Positions 17,328-24,728 of a stretch of 46,938 bases of DNA are shown in pieces. The position numbers and the translations under genes were made by a program. Position 1 is the stretch's first letter. The number at the start of each line of letters is the position of its first letter. The stretch comes from Cytophagales bacterium (GTDB lineage Bacteria > Bacteroidota > Bacteroidia > Cytophagales > Microscillaceae), in assembly GCA_013297825.1 (NCBI GenBank), contig JAAFIN010000006.1, positions 1 through 46,938 of the forward strand, given 5' to 3'. The notes below the pieces were generated by a model. That model was given only the letters and a program-made list of their open reading frames with translations, did not search any database and had not been told where the DNA came from.

Positions 17328-17909
17328 TTATCTTAATAATTGCACACACAAAAGTATCAATCCAATTACCATCATTCCAATACCAATCCAAAATGAAATT
17401 TGTGCGGAATTAGAAACAAGTACCAAAATGCTACCAATCAATCCAATAACTGAAACAATCATATTAACGGTTGTTGATAAATCCATTTGTTTTTTAGTAT
17501 ATTTTTCACGCAAAAGTTTTTGGGCTTCTTTATTGCCTTTTACTTTGCGAAGTTCTTTACGCAATTCTTTTTTGAGTTGGATTTTTACCAATTTTTTGAT
17601 AACCCATTTTCCAACTTTTGAAGACGCAAATTTTTCAATTTTTTGTTGTTTTTTGAGTTGATTTTTGGTAAAATGATTTTGTGGTTTTGAGATTTTTGGA
17701 GAAATGAAAGCAATTTTTTGGAATTCATTTTTAACAAAATCAAGGTTTTGAATTGGTTTGATGGTGTTTAATGCTGTCATTTCTTTAAAAGAAATTTTCT
17801 CAACCAATTTATTATTTTCACGCATTTCTGCACTTGCTTCTTGTGCTGTTGCATTTTGAACAAATAACAAAATCAAAGAAACAAAAAAAGTAAAAAGTAT
17901 TTTTTTCAT
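17328..17909 (-). CDS. Exported protein with C-terminal membrane hairpin, paralog 1
   Basis: 193-residue protein. Signal peptide 1 to about 22 (MKKILFTFFVSLILLF, ending NATAQ), a middle part with NKLVEKISFKEMTALNTIKP, a basic helical stretch KKELRKELRKVKGNKEAQKL and two C-terminal membrane segments. It is a paralog of the gene at 18056-18667, with matching order throughout. The track of the open frame goes further upstream, but that part is AT-driven; ATG 17909 gives a proper signal peptide. The function is unknown; related small proteins are common in Bacteroidota. Confidence 0.75.
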   Translation of the reverse strand: MKKILFTFFVSLILLFVQNATAQEASAEMRENNKLVEKISFKEMTALNTIKPIQNLDFVKNEFQKIAFISPKISKPQNHFTKNQLKKQQKIEKFASSKVGKWVIKKLVKIQLKKELRKELRKVKGNKEAQKLLREKYTKKQMDLSTTVNMIVSVIGLIGSILVLVSNSAQISFWIGIGMMVIGLILLCVQLLR

Positions 17910-17990
17910 CATTATTATATTTTTTTGGAAAAACGTTAAAAAATCAAAATTTATTTCTGTTAAAATTAAGAAAAAAATTATTGAATACAA

Positions 17991-18036
17991 AAAAATTAGG
18001 AATGAAAATTCAAAAAAACTTTCATTCCTAATTTTT
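17991..18036 (-). terminator. Terminator between the tandem paralogs
   Basis: 17-base inverted repeat AAAAATTAGGAATGAAA / TTTCATTCCTAATTTTT around a 12-base loop, 20 bases beyond the stop codon of paralog 2 on the minus strand. Confidence 0.75.
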
Positions 18037-18055
18037 AAAATTTAATTTTTAATTA

Positions 18056-18667
18056 TTACAACACTTCCAACAATAAAAATACTAATGCAATGATAATACA
18101 AATAATACCAATGACACGTATTACATCATTATTAACAAACGTAAGAATAATACCTACAATACCAAATATCGCAGCATAGCGAAGATTACCAGAAAGTTTT
18201 TGTTGTTTTTTAGTATATTTTTCACGCAAAAGTTTTTCAGCTTCTTTGTCGCCTTTTACTTTGCGAAGTTCTTTACGCAATTCTTTTTTGAGTTGGGCAG
18301 TTGCTAATTTTTTGATAATCCATTTTCCAGTTCTTGAAGACGCAACTTTTTCAAATTTTCGTTGAATTTTGAGTTGTGTTTTGGTAAGTGGTTTGTTTGA
18401 CTTGAACAATTCAATTTTTTGCTCAATTTTTTGTGCAAAATTATCTTCCATTTCCATTGGCAAAACAGCAACTTTTGGAAGTTCATTTTTAGAAAATTCA
18501 ATGTTTTGAATTGGTTTGATGGTGTTCAATTCAGTCATTTTTTTGAGCGTAATTTTCTCAACTAATTTGTTGGTTTCACGCATTTCAGCACCTGCTTCTT
18601 GTGCTTGTGTGTTATGAGAAAATAAAAAAATGAGAGAGGCAAAGAAGGTAAAAAATAGTTTTTTCAT
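18056..18667 (-). CDS. Exported protein with C-terminal membrane hairpin, paralog 2
   Basis: 203-residue paralog of the gene at 17328-17909: signal peptide MKKLFFTFFASLIFLF ending NTQAQ; shared core NKLVEKITLKKMTELNTIKP; shared basic helix KKELRKELRKVKGDKEAEKL; two C-terminal membrane segments. The middle region is longer than in paralog 1 and has diverged most. The open frame extends to 18826, partly through an R5 repeat, so the internal ATG at 18667 is the likely start. Each paralog is separated by a terminator. Function unknown. Confidence 0.75.
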   Translation of the reverse strand: MKKLFFTFFASLIFLFSHNTQAQEAGAEMRETNKLVEKITLKKMTELNTIKPIQNIEFSKNELPKVAVLPMEMEDNFAQKIEQKIELFKSNKPLTKTQLKIQRKFEKVASSRTGKWIIKKLATAQLKKELRKELRKVKGDKEAEKLLREKYTKKQQKLSGNLRYAAIFGIVGIILTFVNNDVIRVIGIICIIIALVFLLLEVL

Positions 18668-18779
18668 AGTAAAATAATTTTTTAGTGTAAAAAATAAAAA
18701 TCTGTTAAACACAAAAAAATATATTTTTTCTTTAAAACCCAAATGTTTTTGAAATTTTTTTGTTATTTCATAATTAAAC

Positions 18780-18902
18780 TTCTTTAAATTAAACCATTTT
18801 GGAACACGGATTTTACGGATTAACACCGATTTTCACGGATTTTTTTCTTTTTTTATAAAATTTTGATGTTTTTCATCAATTTTTAGATTTCATTTTAAAA
18901 AA
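18780..18902 (+). repeat. R5 dispersed repeat, copy 2
   Basis: Near-identical to 6547-6669, in the same + orientation although the flanking genes here run on the minus strand. Contains CACGGATTTTACGGATT and CACCGATTTTCACGGATT. Confidence 0.8.
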
Positions 18903-18954
18903 TCTAATAATTGCCCTGACACCTTTCTTCTGACACCTGACTACTTTCCCTTTT

Positions 18955-19644
18955 TTATTCTTTTATCAAATCCTGCAAAACCTGCAAAAAATTAGGATTA
19001 TCAAATAACAATTTAAAATCTTGTTCTGTAATTTGGAGCCAAATTCTACAAAATTCCTCAAAAGTAACTAATTGAGGGCGAGTTTTTGCGATTTCTATGA
19101 GTTGTGTAGTGGCTTTGCTGATAGCATCTACGCCTGTTTGGTAGATAAGTTGTTGGAGTTGTTTGGTTGGATTTTGATTTTTTTCATTTTTTTGAAAAAA
19201 TAACCAACTTTGAATTTTTTTTGTAAAATTTTTTAAAGAAAAATTTGTATTTTCAAAAATAAAATGTTGAAAATCAGGTAAATTCAAAATATTTTTTTCT
19301 TTGATAATTTGCGAAATTTTGGCAGGGAATACACTTTGGATAGTTTCTTCCAAAATTCTTTTATATTTTTTGGTACGCAAAAGTTTTTGGATAGTGTCCA
19401 ATCCTAATGTATTGCTATAAATTACCTTGTATATAGGCTCCCAAACCAACAGCATTTGCGTTGGCAACGTTTGCGAATTTTCTGCTATATTTTTAAGGGT
19501 ATTTTGTGCAACAGCAGATGTGCTTGCAAACCAATTCCCATAAAATTCAACTGATTGTTCTATCATTTTGGGGGGCGTTAGGTTTTCTGTTAAAGAAGTA
19601 ACAGGGCTAATCCAAGCCTCAAAAAACGTTTTGGGTGTATCCAT
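18955..19644 (-). CDS. Possible PhaE/phasin-like helical protein
   Basis: 229-residue soluble, mostly helical protein. The C-terminal segment TFEEFCRIWLQITEQDFKLL and the following LFDNPNFLQVLQDLIKE resemble the end of PhaE, the accessory subunit of class III polyhydroxyalkanoate synthase, and the N-terminal FFEAWISPV fits phasin-type proteins. No PhaC is seen nearby, so the assignment is tentative. It has its own promoter (19669-19700). An alternative is an unrelated helical hypothetical protein. Confidence 0.45.
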   Translation of the reverse strand: MDTPKTFFEAWISPVTSLTENLTPPKMIEQSVEFYGNWFASTSAVAQNTLKNIAENSQTLPTQMLLVWEPIYKVIYSNTLGLDTIQKLLRTKKYKRILEETIQSVFPAKISQIIKEKNILNLPDFQHFIFENTNFSLKNFTKKIQSWLFFQKNEKNQNPTKQLQQLIYQTGVDAISKATTQLIEIAKTRPQLVTFEEFCRIWLQITEQDFKLLFDNPNFLQVLQDLIKE

Positions 19645-19668
19645 TTATAATTTTTCTTAAAATTTGGA

Positions 19669-19700
19669 CAAAATTAAGATTGTTATTTTGATTTAACAAA
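19669..19700 (-). promoter_or_regulatory. Promoter of the PhaE-like gene
   Basis: On the minus strand: TTTG at 19700-19697, 20 bases, then TAATTTTG at 19676-19669, 25 bases before the start codon. Exact Bacteroidota spacing. Confidence 0.65.
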
Positions 19701-19821
19701 AAAATAATAAAAAAAACACATATTTTTTTCTAAAAATTATGTTAAAAAAATATTGTTTAAATCGTTTGCATTATGCTTTTTGAATTTTATTGTACTTTTT
19801 TTATATAAAATATTATTTATC

Positions 19822-20490
19822 TTATAAATTGTACTTTTCTAAGATTTTATTTTTTTGAAAAATCCAAAATACCACACAAGCCCAAATACTACCCACCAAA
19901 GCACCTACCAAAATATCAAGCGGATAGTGCACACCCAAATATATGCGTGTGTAACTTATAGTGATTGCCCACAACGCCCACAAACCAATGAATATTTTGT
20001 AATTATTTACCCAAACGCCTCGCATACACAATATAATCCACATAAGTAATGCAAATGTATTGCTTGCGTGTGAAGATGCAAAACCATATTTTCCGCCTTT
20101 GTAAGTATTGCCTTTGAGGTCTTTTACAAGGTGAATTTGAGATTTTAAAGTTGGTTCGTGTGAAGGTCGCAAACGTTTGAAATGTGGTTTCATAATCCCT
20201 GATGTTGTAAAATCAGATAATCCTACACAAATAACTGCCCCAAAAAATAACACAAAAAATTGTTTTTTGCCTTTTTTTAACCACCAATTTACCAATAATC
20301 CTATATACAAAGGCACAGAAAACCACTCTTGGCTTATCACATACATTGGTGTATCTAAAACAGGGTGATGTAATTGATTGAAGAAAATAAATAATGAAGT
20401 ATCCACAAATGAACTATCTAAAAATATAGGTGTGTTTAAATAATTGACAAATTTACTTTTTCCCAAAAAAACGCATTTATAACATATCAT
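19822..20490 (-). CDS. PAP2-family membrane phosphatase
   Basis: Membrane phosphatase of the PAP2/undecaprenyl-pyrophosphatase type. Motifs: KPHFKRLRPSHEP (motif 1), YGFASSHASNTFAL (motif 2, with serine-histidine) and YTRIYLGVHYPLDILVG (motif 3). Five or six membrane segments, 222 residues. The first 14 residues (MICYKCVFLGKSKF) are encoded by the R8 repeat, and the same peptide appears antisense in the other R8 copies, so the true start may be a GTG at 20406 or another nearby alternative codon. The natural substrate is not determined by sequence. Confidence 0.82.
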   Translation of the reverse strand: MICYKCVFLGKSKFVNYLNTPIFLDSSFVDTSLFIFFNQLHHPVLDTPMYVISQEWFSVPLYIGLLVNWWLKKGKKQFFVLFFGAVICVGLSDFTTSGIMKPHFKRLRPSHEPTLKSQIHLVKDLKGNTYKGGKYGFASSHASNTFALLMWIILCMRGVWVNNYKIFIGLWALWAITISYTRIYLGVHYPLDILVGALVGSIWACVVFWIFQKNKILEKYNL

Positions 20491-20503
20491 TTTCTTATAA
20501 ATT
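20447..20503 (+). repeat. R8 dispersed repeat, copy 1 (overlaps the PAP2 start)
   Basis: The core TTTACTTTTTCCCAAAAAAA and CGCATTTATAACATATCATT also occurs at 27044-27101 and 28911-28970. It supplies the first codons of the PAP2 gene. Confidence 0.8.
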
Positions 20504-20510
20504 TCTGATA

Positions 20511-20618
20511 TTATAAAAGTTGTGTTGCAAAAATATTGGTTTTTATTTGTTTTTTAATTTAGGTGTTGTAAAAAAATAAAATTTCAAAAAAAAACTGCAA
20601 CGGAAATTTTACAGAAAT
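20511..20618 (+). repeat. R9 MITE-like repeat, copy 1
   Basis: TATAAAAGT, GTTGCAAAAATATTGGTTTT, then AAAATTTCAAAAAAAAACTG and CAACGGAAATTTTAC. Nearly the same as 35376-35523 minus a segment of about 40 bases. Ends are complementary around TTGCA...TGCAAC. It marks the left border of the cassette region. Confidence 0.7.
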
Positions 20619-20655
20619 CATTTTTCTGAATATTCAATAATAAAATTACTTTTCT

Positions 20656-21021
20656 ATGAAATTTTTTTTAGTTTTAATGATAAATATTTTGTCAATGATA
20701 TTCATTTCAACTATTGTATTTGGCATTTCAGAGCAATACATATCCCCCCCATTTATTCTTACAAGAATTATATCAACATTGCTTGCTTTACCATTTTTTA
20801 TGGTATTACCAAATGCTTTTTTATTTTTTTTTGCAGAATTTTTAAACAAAGAATTTTACAATGAATTGCGTGAGGCTGTTGTTAATTTTACTTTATTTTG
20901 GGCAATGATTTCTACACTCATTGCATTTGAACCATACAGCGTAATCGCTTTAATTTTATTTGTTATTTTTGTATTTATATGGTTTATGTTGGAGGGTTTT
21001 TTTAGGATTTCAAAAAACTAA
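20656..21021 (+). CDS. Small integral membrane protein, cassette region
   Basis: 121-residue, very hydrophobic protein with three or four membrane helices (for example MKFFLVLMINILSMIFIST and IISTLLALPFFMVLPNAFLF) and a short basic C terminus. No family is recognised. It starts 38 bases after the R9 repeat; the next gene begins 34 bases after its stop. It is the first cargo of the 20.5-29 kb region. Confidence 0.6.
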   Translation: MKFFLVLMINILSMIFISTIVFGISEQYISPPFILTRIISTLLALPFFMVLPNAFLFFFAEFLNKEFYNELREAVVNFTLFWAMISTLIAFEPYSVIALILFVIFVFIWFMLEGFFRISKN

Positions 21022-21055
21022 AAATTATATAAATTCTGAAAAAAATAATAAAATT

Positions 21056-21451
21056 ATGAAAAAAAATTATTTATTTTTTATTGTGTTGTGTTTGTATATA
21101 TTAGCATTGTTTTGTTATGTAATTATGTCAAATAAGTTTGAGTTAAATATTTTTCGGAAACAGGAAAATCTTAACATAAAAAAACTTTCAAATAAAGAAA
21201 TAGAATGTCTTGAGCCTTTTAATACTGTTCTTGCAGATGGGATAGAAATTTATTTTGCTTATCCACCAAAAACAACTGAAAATGGGATAAAAGATGAAGG
21301 CAGAATTGTTTTTTCTGAAACAGGTAGGTCTATACTTTTTTATATGAATGATACCCTTCGCTTTTCTAATAATTCCAAATTTAGTTGGAAAATAATATAT
21401 TTAAAGGCACAAGGTAAAGATACTTGTTTGTGCATTAAAAGAATACCGTGA
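21056..21451 (+). CDS. Membrane-anchored small protein, cassette region
   Basis: 131 residues. One N-terminal membrane helix (MKKNYLFFIVLCLYILALFC) and an outside domain with EPFNTVLADGIEIYFAYPP and GRSILFYMNDTLRFSNNSKF. The open frame extends upstream to 20960, but that part overlaps the previous gene; ATG 21056 gives a clear signal anchor. No family is recognised. Its stop codon lies 33 bases before element A. The size, the export signal and the company suggest an immunity-like or envelope protein, which is inference. Confidence 0.6.
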   Translation: MKKNYLFFIVLCLYILALFCYVIMSNKFELNIFRKQENLNIKKLSNKEIECLEPFNTVLADGIEIYFAYPPKTTENGIKDEGRIVFSETGRSILFYMNDTLRFSNNSKFSWKIIYLKAQGKDTCLCIKRIP

Positions 21452-21484
21452 TGAAAAAATGCACATAAATATTTTGTTCTTTTT

Positions 21485-21785
21485 TACCTTTGTCGGTGTT
21501 ACCAAACGAAAAAATCTGTACTGTTGTTGTGTGTTTAGAAAAATGCAAGCACACTACAATTATGAATCTGCTACCAAAAAAAGCACAAAAGATAGTATTG
21601 TTACAAGTGTAAAAGCATTTTTCGTCACCAACAACATATTGCAGAGGCTTGTTCGCTGATGAGTTGTTGGTGGAAAAATGCACGTGAGCATTGGGAATTA
21701 TAAAGGCATTTGGTTTTTATAATGGTTTTTGTGCTATTTTTGCAGTTGTAAAAGCATTTTTCTAACACCAACAACGGAGAAAAAT
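21485..21785 (+). repeat. Cassette element A (double 113-base palindrome)
   Basis: Starts at TACCTTTG, then TCGGTGTTACC. Palindrome 1 at 21523-21635, arms GTTGTTGTGTGTTTAGAAAA / CATTTTTCGTCACCAACAAC. Conserved 27-base spacer 21636-21662 with GAGGCTTGTTCGCTGATGA. Palindrome 2 at 21663-21775, arms GTTGTTGGTGGAAAAATGC / GCATTTTTCTAACACCAACA. Ends GGAGAAAAA. Nearly identical to B, C and E. Right edge abuts a gene remnant. Confidence 0.9.
21709..21742 (+). promoter_or_regulatory. Promoter carried by element A
   Basis: TTTGG at 21709-21713 and TATTTTTG at 21735-21742, 22 bases between TTTG and TAnnTTTG. Conserved at the same place in B, C and E; copy D keeps the TATTTTTG. It points into the following cargo gene. 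Confidence 0.5.
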
Positions 21786-21867
21786 ACCAATTATAAAAGG
21801 AGTTTCTTCTATTAATGGTTTTCTAAATTCTAATTTAACACCTTATGTCATATCTCAAAAAAAATAA
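21781..21867 (+). pseudogene. 3' remnant of a paralog of the next gene
   Basis: From the edge of element A, a frame of 28 codons ends in LTPYVISQKK and TAA. The intact gene at 21845-22996 ends in LKPYVISQKK, and the preceding residues also line up (SINGF versus SINDF). So only the last codons of an upstream paralog survive next to the element. The ATG of the intact gene lies within this remnant (21845). Confidence 0.75.
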
Positions 21868-22996
21868 AATTTTCATATTTTTATTAGTTTTCATTGTTTA
21901 TGTTTTTTATATCTACAATAGAGAAGAACAAATCGATGTTAACACATTACTTTTAGTGGATGATCTAAAAAAGGATATAAAAGAAAGTGGCAATCCTCAA
22001 GCTCTGCATGGGGATACTCTTTGTGAAAGAGATGGTGATTTTCCAACTTCATCAATGGTTGACAATACACACATACAAAAAACACACAACAAAAATAAAA
22101 ATTTAACAAAAGAAGAACAATATTGGTATTATAGAAAAAGCCTTTCAAACATAATGCTTTGTACAACATCTAAGGGACTCTCAATTTTACAGATGATGCG
22201 ATTGGATAACACATCAAAAATTTTGGAGAAAAAAATAAAAAAAAAATTGCCTGAAGATGTTTTTGTAACTGCCTTTAATATTGCTGTATTCACTTCATCT
22301 CCTTATACAATACTCGAAAAAACATATTTATCAGCTAACATACCCATAGAAAAAAATGTAGATGCTTTTTTTTCATTGAAAAATAATTTTGAAATATTGA
22401 AACAAATTCATAATTTAAAATACCAAAATGATGAAAATAAAAAATTTGATATTCATATTTGTTTGAAAAAGGTAATTGATATCTATAAGATAAAAACAAC
22501 AGATTTGTTTACTTTTATGCGAAAAAATTCTAATGAATTATCTGACAAGTTTTTTATTACAGAGCTTGATAATTGGAGAAAAATTAACAAGGAGATGAAA
22601 AATGCTTTAGAATCATCTGTTTTAGAAGAATTTCCAAAGATAATAGAATTAATAGACATAAATGAAAAGCTGAACAGATATGTAGTTGGTTTCCAAAGGT
22701 GGGATTATTCTTATCAAAAATTGGTTTATGTAGAACACAACTCAAATAAATATCTTTGTATTGTTGAAGAAATGCCAAAATTTAATAATGGGTATGATAT
22801 TAGAGTAGAAGGTAGAAAGCGAAAATACAATTTTTTGAGTTTTGTAACTGAGCAAACAAAAGATATTGCAGTTGAAATAAACAAAGAAAGAATGAAAGAT
22901 ATTAAGATTTCAACAATACTCTCCTATTCCATTAATGATTTTCCCAATCCTGAATATGAAAATTTGAAACCTTATGTGATATCTCAAAAAAAATAA
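21845..22996 (+). CDS. Membrane-anchored protein, cassette region
   Basis: 383 residues: basic start MSYLKKNKIF, one membrane helix (IFLLVFIVYVFYIY) and a long charged domain outside. It includes EEQYWYYRKSLSNIMLCTTS and a C-terminal part rich in K/N/I. No family recognised. The region before its start codon and its own 3' end share about 30 bases (CCTTATGTSATATCTCAAAA), because the start lies in the remnant of an upstream paralog. Its promoter is probably that of element A. An accessory, lineage-specific role such as immunity is inference. Confidence 0.65.
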   Translation: MSYLKKNKIFIFLLVFIVYVFYIYNREEQIDVNTLLLVDDLKKDIKESGNPQALHGDTLCERDGDFPTSSMVDNTHIQKTHNKNKNLTKEEQYWYYRKSLSNIMLCTTSKGLSILQMMRLDNTSKILEKKIKKKLPEDVFVTAFNIAVFTSSPYTILEKTYLSANIPIEKNVDAFFSLKNNFEILKQIHNLKYQNDENKKFDIHICLKKVIDIYKIKTTDLFTFMRKNSNELSDKFFITELDNWRKINKEMKNALESSVLEEFPKIIELIDINEKLNRYVVGFQRWDYSYQKLVYVEHNSNKYLCIVEEMPKFNNGYDIRVEGRKRKYNFLSFVTEQTKDIAVEINKERMKDIKISTILSYSINDFPNPEYENLKPYVISQKK

Positions 22997-23118
22997 AACT
23001 TTTGTTACTACTTAGGTACTCAAACAAATTTTAATACTGTTTTAACAGGAAAATAAAAATTTTAACACTTAAAAAACAATTTATTAAAAATAATATATTG
23101 TTATTTTTTTATGTATTT

Positions 23119-23415
23119 TACCTTTGTCGGTGTTACCAAACAAAAAATCTGTACCGTTGTTGCGTGTTTAGAAAAATGCAAGCACACTGCAATTATGTAT
23201 CTACTACTCAAAAAAACATAAAAGATAGTATTGTTACAAGTGTAAAAGCATTTTTCGTCACCAACAACGTATTGTAGAGGCTTGTTCGCTGATGAGTTGT
23301 TGGTGGAAAAATGCACGTGAGCATTGGGAATTATAAAGGCATTTGGTTTTTATAATGGTTTTTGTGCTATTTTTGCAGTTGTAAAAGCATTTTTCTAACA
23401 CCAACAACGGAGAAA
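23119..23415 (+). repeat. Cassette element B (double 113-base palindrome)
   Basis: TACCTTTG at 23119-23126; palindrome 1 at 23156-23268; spacer 23269-23295; palindrome 2 at 23296-23408; TTTGG/TATTTTTG promoter pair in palindrome 2. Its right edge runs straight into a truncated coding frame. Confidence 0.9.
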
Positions 23416-23747
23416 AAAATATCACACTTGAATTTTTTCTTTATGCACGAAAAAAATCTTATTCCATACAAGTTCCTCCAAATAATAGAAAAATAATAGA
23501 TTTTAGTTTGGAAATGTGTCCTGCTGGTGGTCAAGGGGATAATATGTGTTCAGATTCTGTAAAAGTAACATTTGAAGATGGAAAAATAAAAACAGATAGA
23601 ATATGTACAATTTTTGGCTCAAATACAGACCCAAGAACGATTGAATGTATGAATGACCCTGTTAATATTTTGTACAACACATACGTTGAAAATCCAACAA
23701 CTTATGTTTTTTATGTGGGTAATGCTGATTATAACGAAGCCAAATAA
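23415..23747 (+). pseudogene. 5'-truncated copy of the lipoprotein gene at 23816
   Basis: The frame from the edge of element B reads KNITLEFFLYARKKSYSIQV and later NMCSDSVKVTFEDGKIKT, and ends in NPTTYVFYVGNADYNEAK. This lines up with the intact neighbour from its residue about 38 (KSVKVEFFAYFG) to its end, but the signal peptide, lipobox and first strand are missing. The first ATG in frame (23508) gives a 79-residue product without export signal, so the gene is probably dead. It is followed by the same type of terminator as the intact copy. Confidence 0.8.
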
Positions 23748-23752
23748 ATAAA

Positions 23753-23802
23753 AATACAAACAAAGCAATCTGTAAAAAGGTTGTTTTGTTTGTTTATTTT
23801 AA
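23753..23802 (+). terminator. Terminator after the truncated lipoprotein gene
   Basis: AATACAAACAAAGCAA pairs with TTGTTTTGTTTGTTTATT across AAGCAATCTGTAAAAAGG. Same design as 24269-24318, so the gene and its terminator were duplicated together. Confidence 0.65.
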
Positions 23803-23815
23803 ATAAAAAATCAAT

Positions 23816-24265
23816 ATGAAAAATGTCAAAATTATTTTTGTGGTGCTTTCAATGTTATTTTTATTTGGGTGTCCTTACAAGGGCGTTGAAGAAACAAAAT
23901 ATGCTGTAAAAAATACTACAGATAAGTCTGTAAAAGTAGAGTTTTTTGCTTATTTTGGAAGAGAGAAAATTATTTTAGACCTCTTACCAATGGAAAGAAA
24001 AAATATTAATCTCAGTGCAACTATGATAAAAGGTTGTCCAAGTGATGTTATGTGTTCTGATTCTGTAAGGATTACTTTTGCTGATGGAAAATCCAAAGTA
24101 GATGCGAGTTGCTCAATTTATGCAAATGACAATGGAACACCAAGAAACCCAAAAATGGATGAATGTATAAAAGATTCTATTAATTTTTTATACACTACAT
24201 ATGCTGAAATGCCAACAAGTTATGTTTTTTATGTGCGTGATGCAGATTATCGTGAAGCCAAATAA
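23816..24265 (+). CDS. Lipoprotein, cassette region
   Basis: 149-residue lipoprotein: signal MKNVKIIFVVLSMLFLFG with the lipid-carrying C19, then an extracytoplasmic domain of beta type with YAVKNTTDKSVKVEFFAYFG and four conserved cysteines (GCPSDVMC, SCS, DEC). Its truncated paralog lies directly upstream. The domain resembles small secreted immunity-like proteins, but no family can be named. It has its own terminator. It belongs to the cassette of element B. Confidence 0.7.
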   Translation: MKNVKIIFVVLSMLFLFGCPYKGVEETKYAVKNTTDKSVKVEFFAYFGREKIILDLLPMERKNINLSATMIKGCPSDVMCSDSVRITFADGKSKVDASCSIYANDNGTPRNPKMDECIKDSINFLYTTYAEMPTSYVFYVRDADYREAK

Positions 24266-24268
24266 ATA

Positions 24269-24318
24269 AAAACACAAACAAAGCAATCTGTAAAAAGGTT
24301 GTTTTGTTTGTGTTTTTT
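24269..24318 (+). terminator. Terminator after the lipoprotein gene
   Basis: AACACAAACAAAGCAA pairs with TTGTTTTGTTTGTGTT, with one G-U pair, followed by a T run. Confidence 0.8.
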
Positions 24319-24350
24319 GAATAAAATTATATTTTTAGTATTCTTTTACC

Positions 24351-24393
24351 AAAAAATCGCATTAAAAACCCTCGTTTTCAATGTGATTTTTTT
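24351..24393 (+). terminator. ATCGCATT hairpin, copy 1
   Basis: Stem AAAAATCGCATTAAAAAC / GTTTTCAATGTGATTTTTT around CCTC. Further copies at 26991-27032 and 28859-28902 have more perfect arms. It sits directly left of element C. Confidence 0.7.
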
Positions 24394-24394
24394 T

Positions 24395-24695
24395 TACCTT
24401 TGTCAGTGTTACCAAACGAAAAAATCTGTACCGTTGTTGCGTGTTTAGAAAAATGCAAGCACACTGCAATTATGAATCTGCTACCAAAAAAAGCACAAAA
24501 GATAGTATTGTTACAAGTGTAAAAGCATTTTTCGTCACCAACAACGTATTGTAGAGGCTTGTTCGCTGATGAGTTGTTGGTGGAAAAATGCACGTGAGCA
24601 TTGGGAATTATAAAGGCATTTGGTTTTTATAATGGTTTTTGTGCTATTTTTGTAGTTGTAAAAGCATTTTTCTAACACCAACAACGGAGAAAAAA
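24395..24695 (+). repeat. Cassette element C (double 113-base palindrome)
   Basis: TACCTTTG at 24395-24402; palindrome 1 at 24433-24545; spacer; palindrome 2 at 24573-24685; -7 match TATTTTTG at 24645-24652. Nearly identical to A. The cargo start codon follows about 35 bases after the edge. Confidence 0.9.
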
Positions 24696-24728
24696 AGTTA
24701 CTAACCTTAATTCTTGGGAATTTTTAAA

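Noticed and set aside
18668-18826. 53-residue extension of the paralog 2 frame
   Set aside because: Runs through the R5 repeat and AT-rich spacer; the internal ATG gives a clean signal peptide as in paralog 1.
21435-21683. Minus-strand ORF inside element A (MHFSTNNSSANKPLQYVV...), repeated in B, C and D
   Set aside because: It recurs only because the repeat recurs. Copies shift frame in the last third and E loses the first part, and it lies within palindromic arms; no sign of selection for protein.
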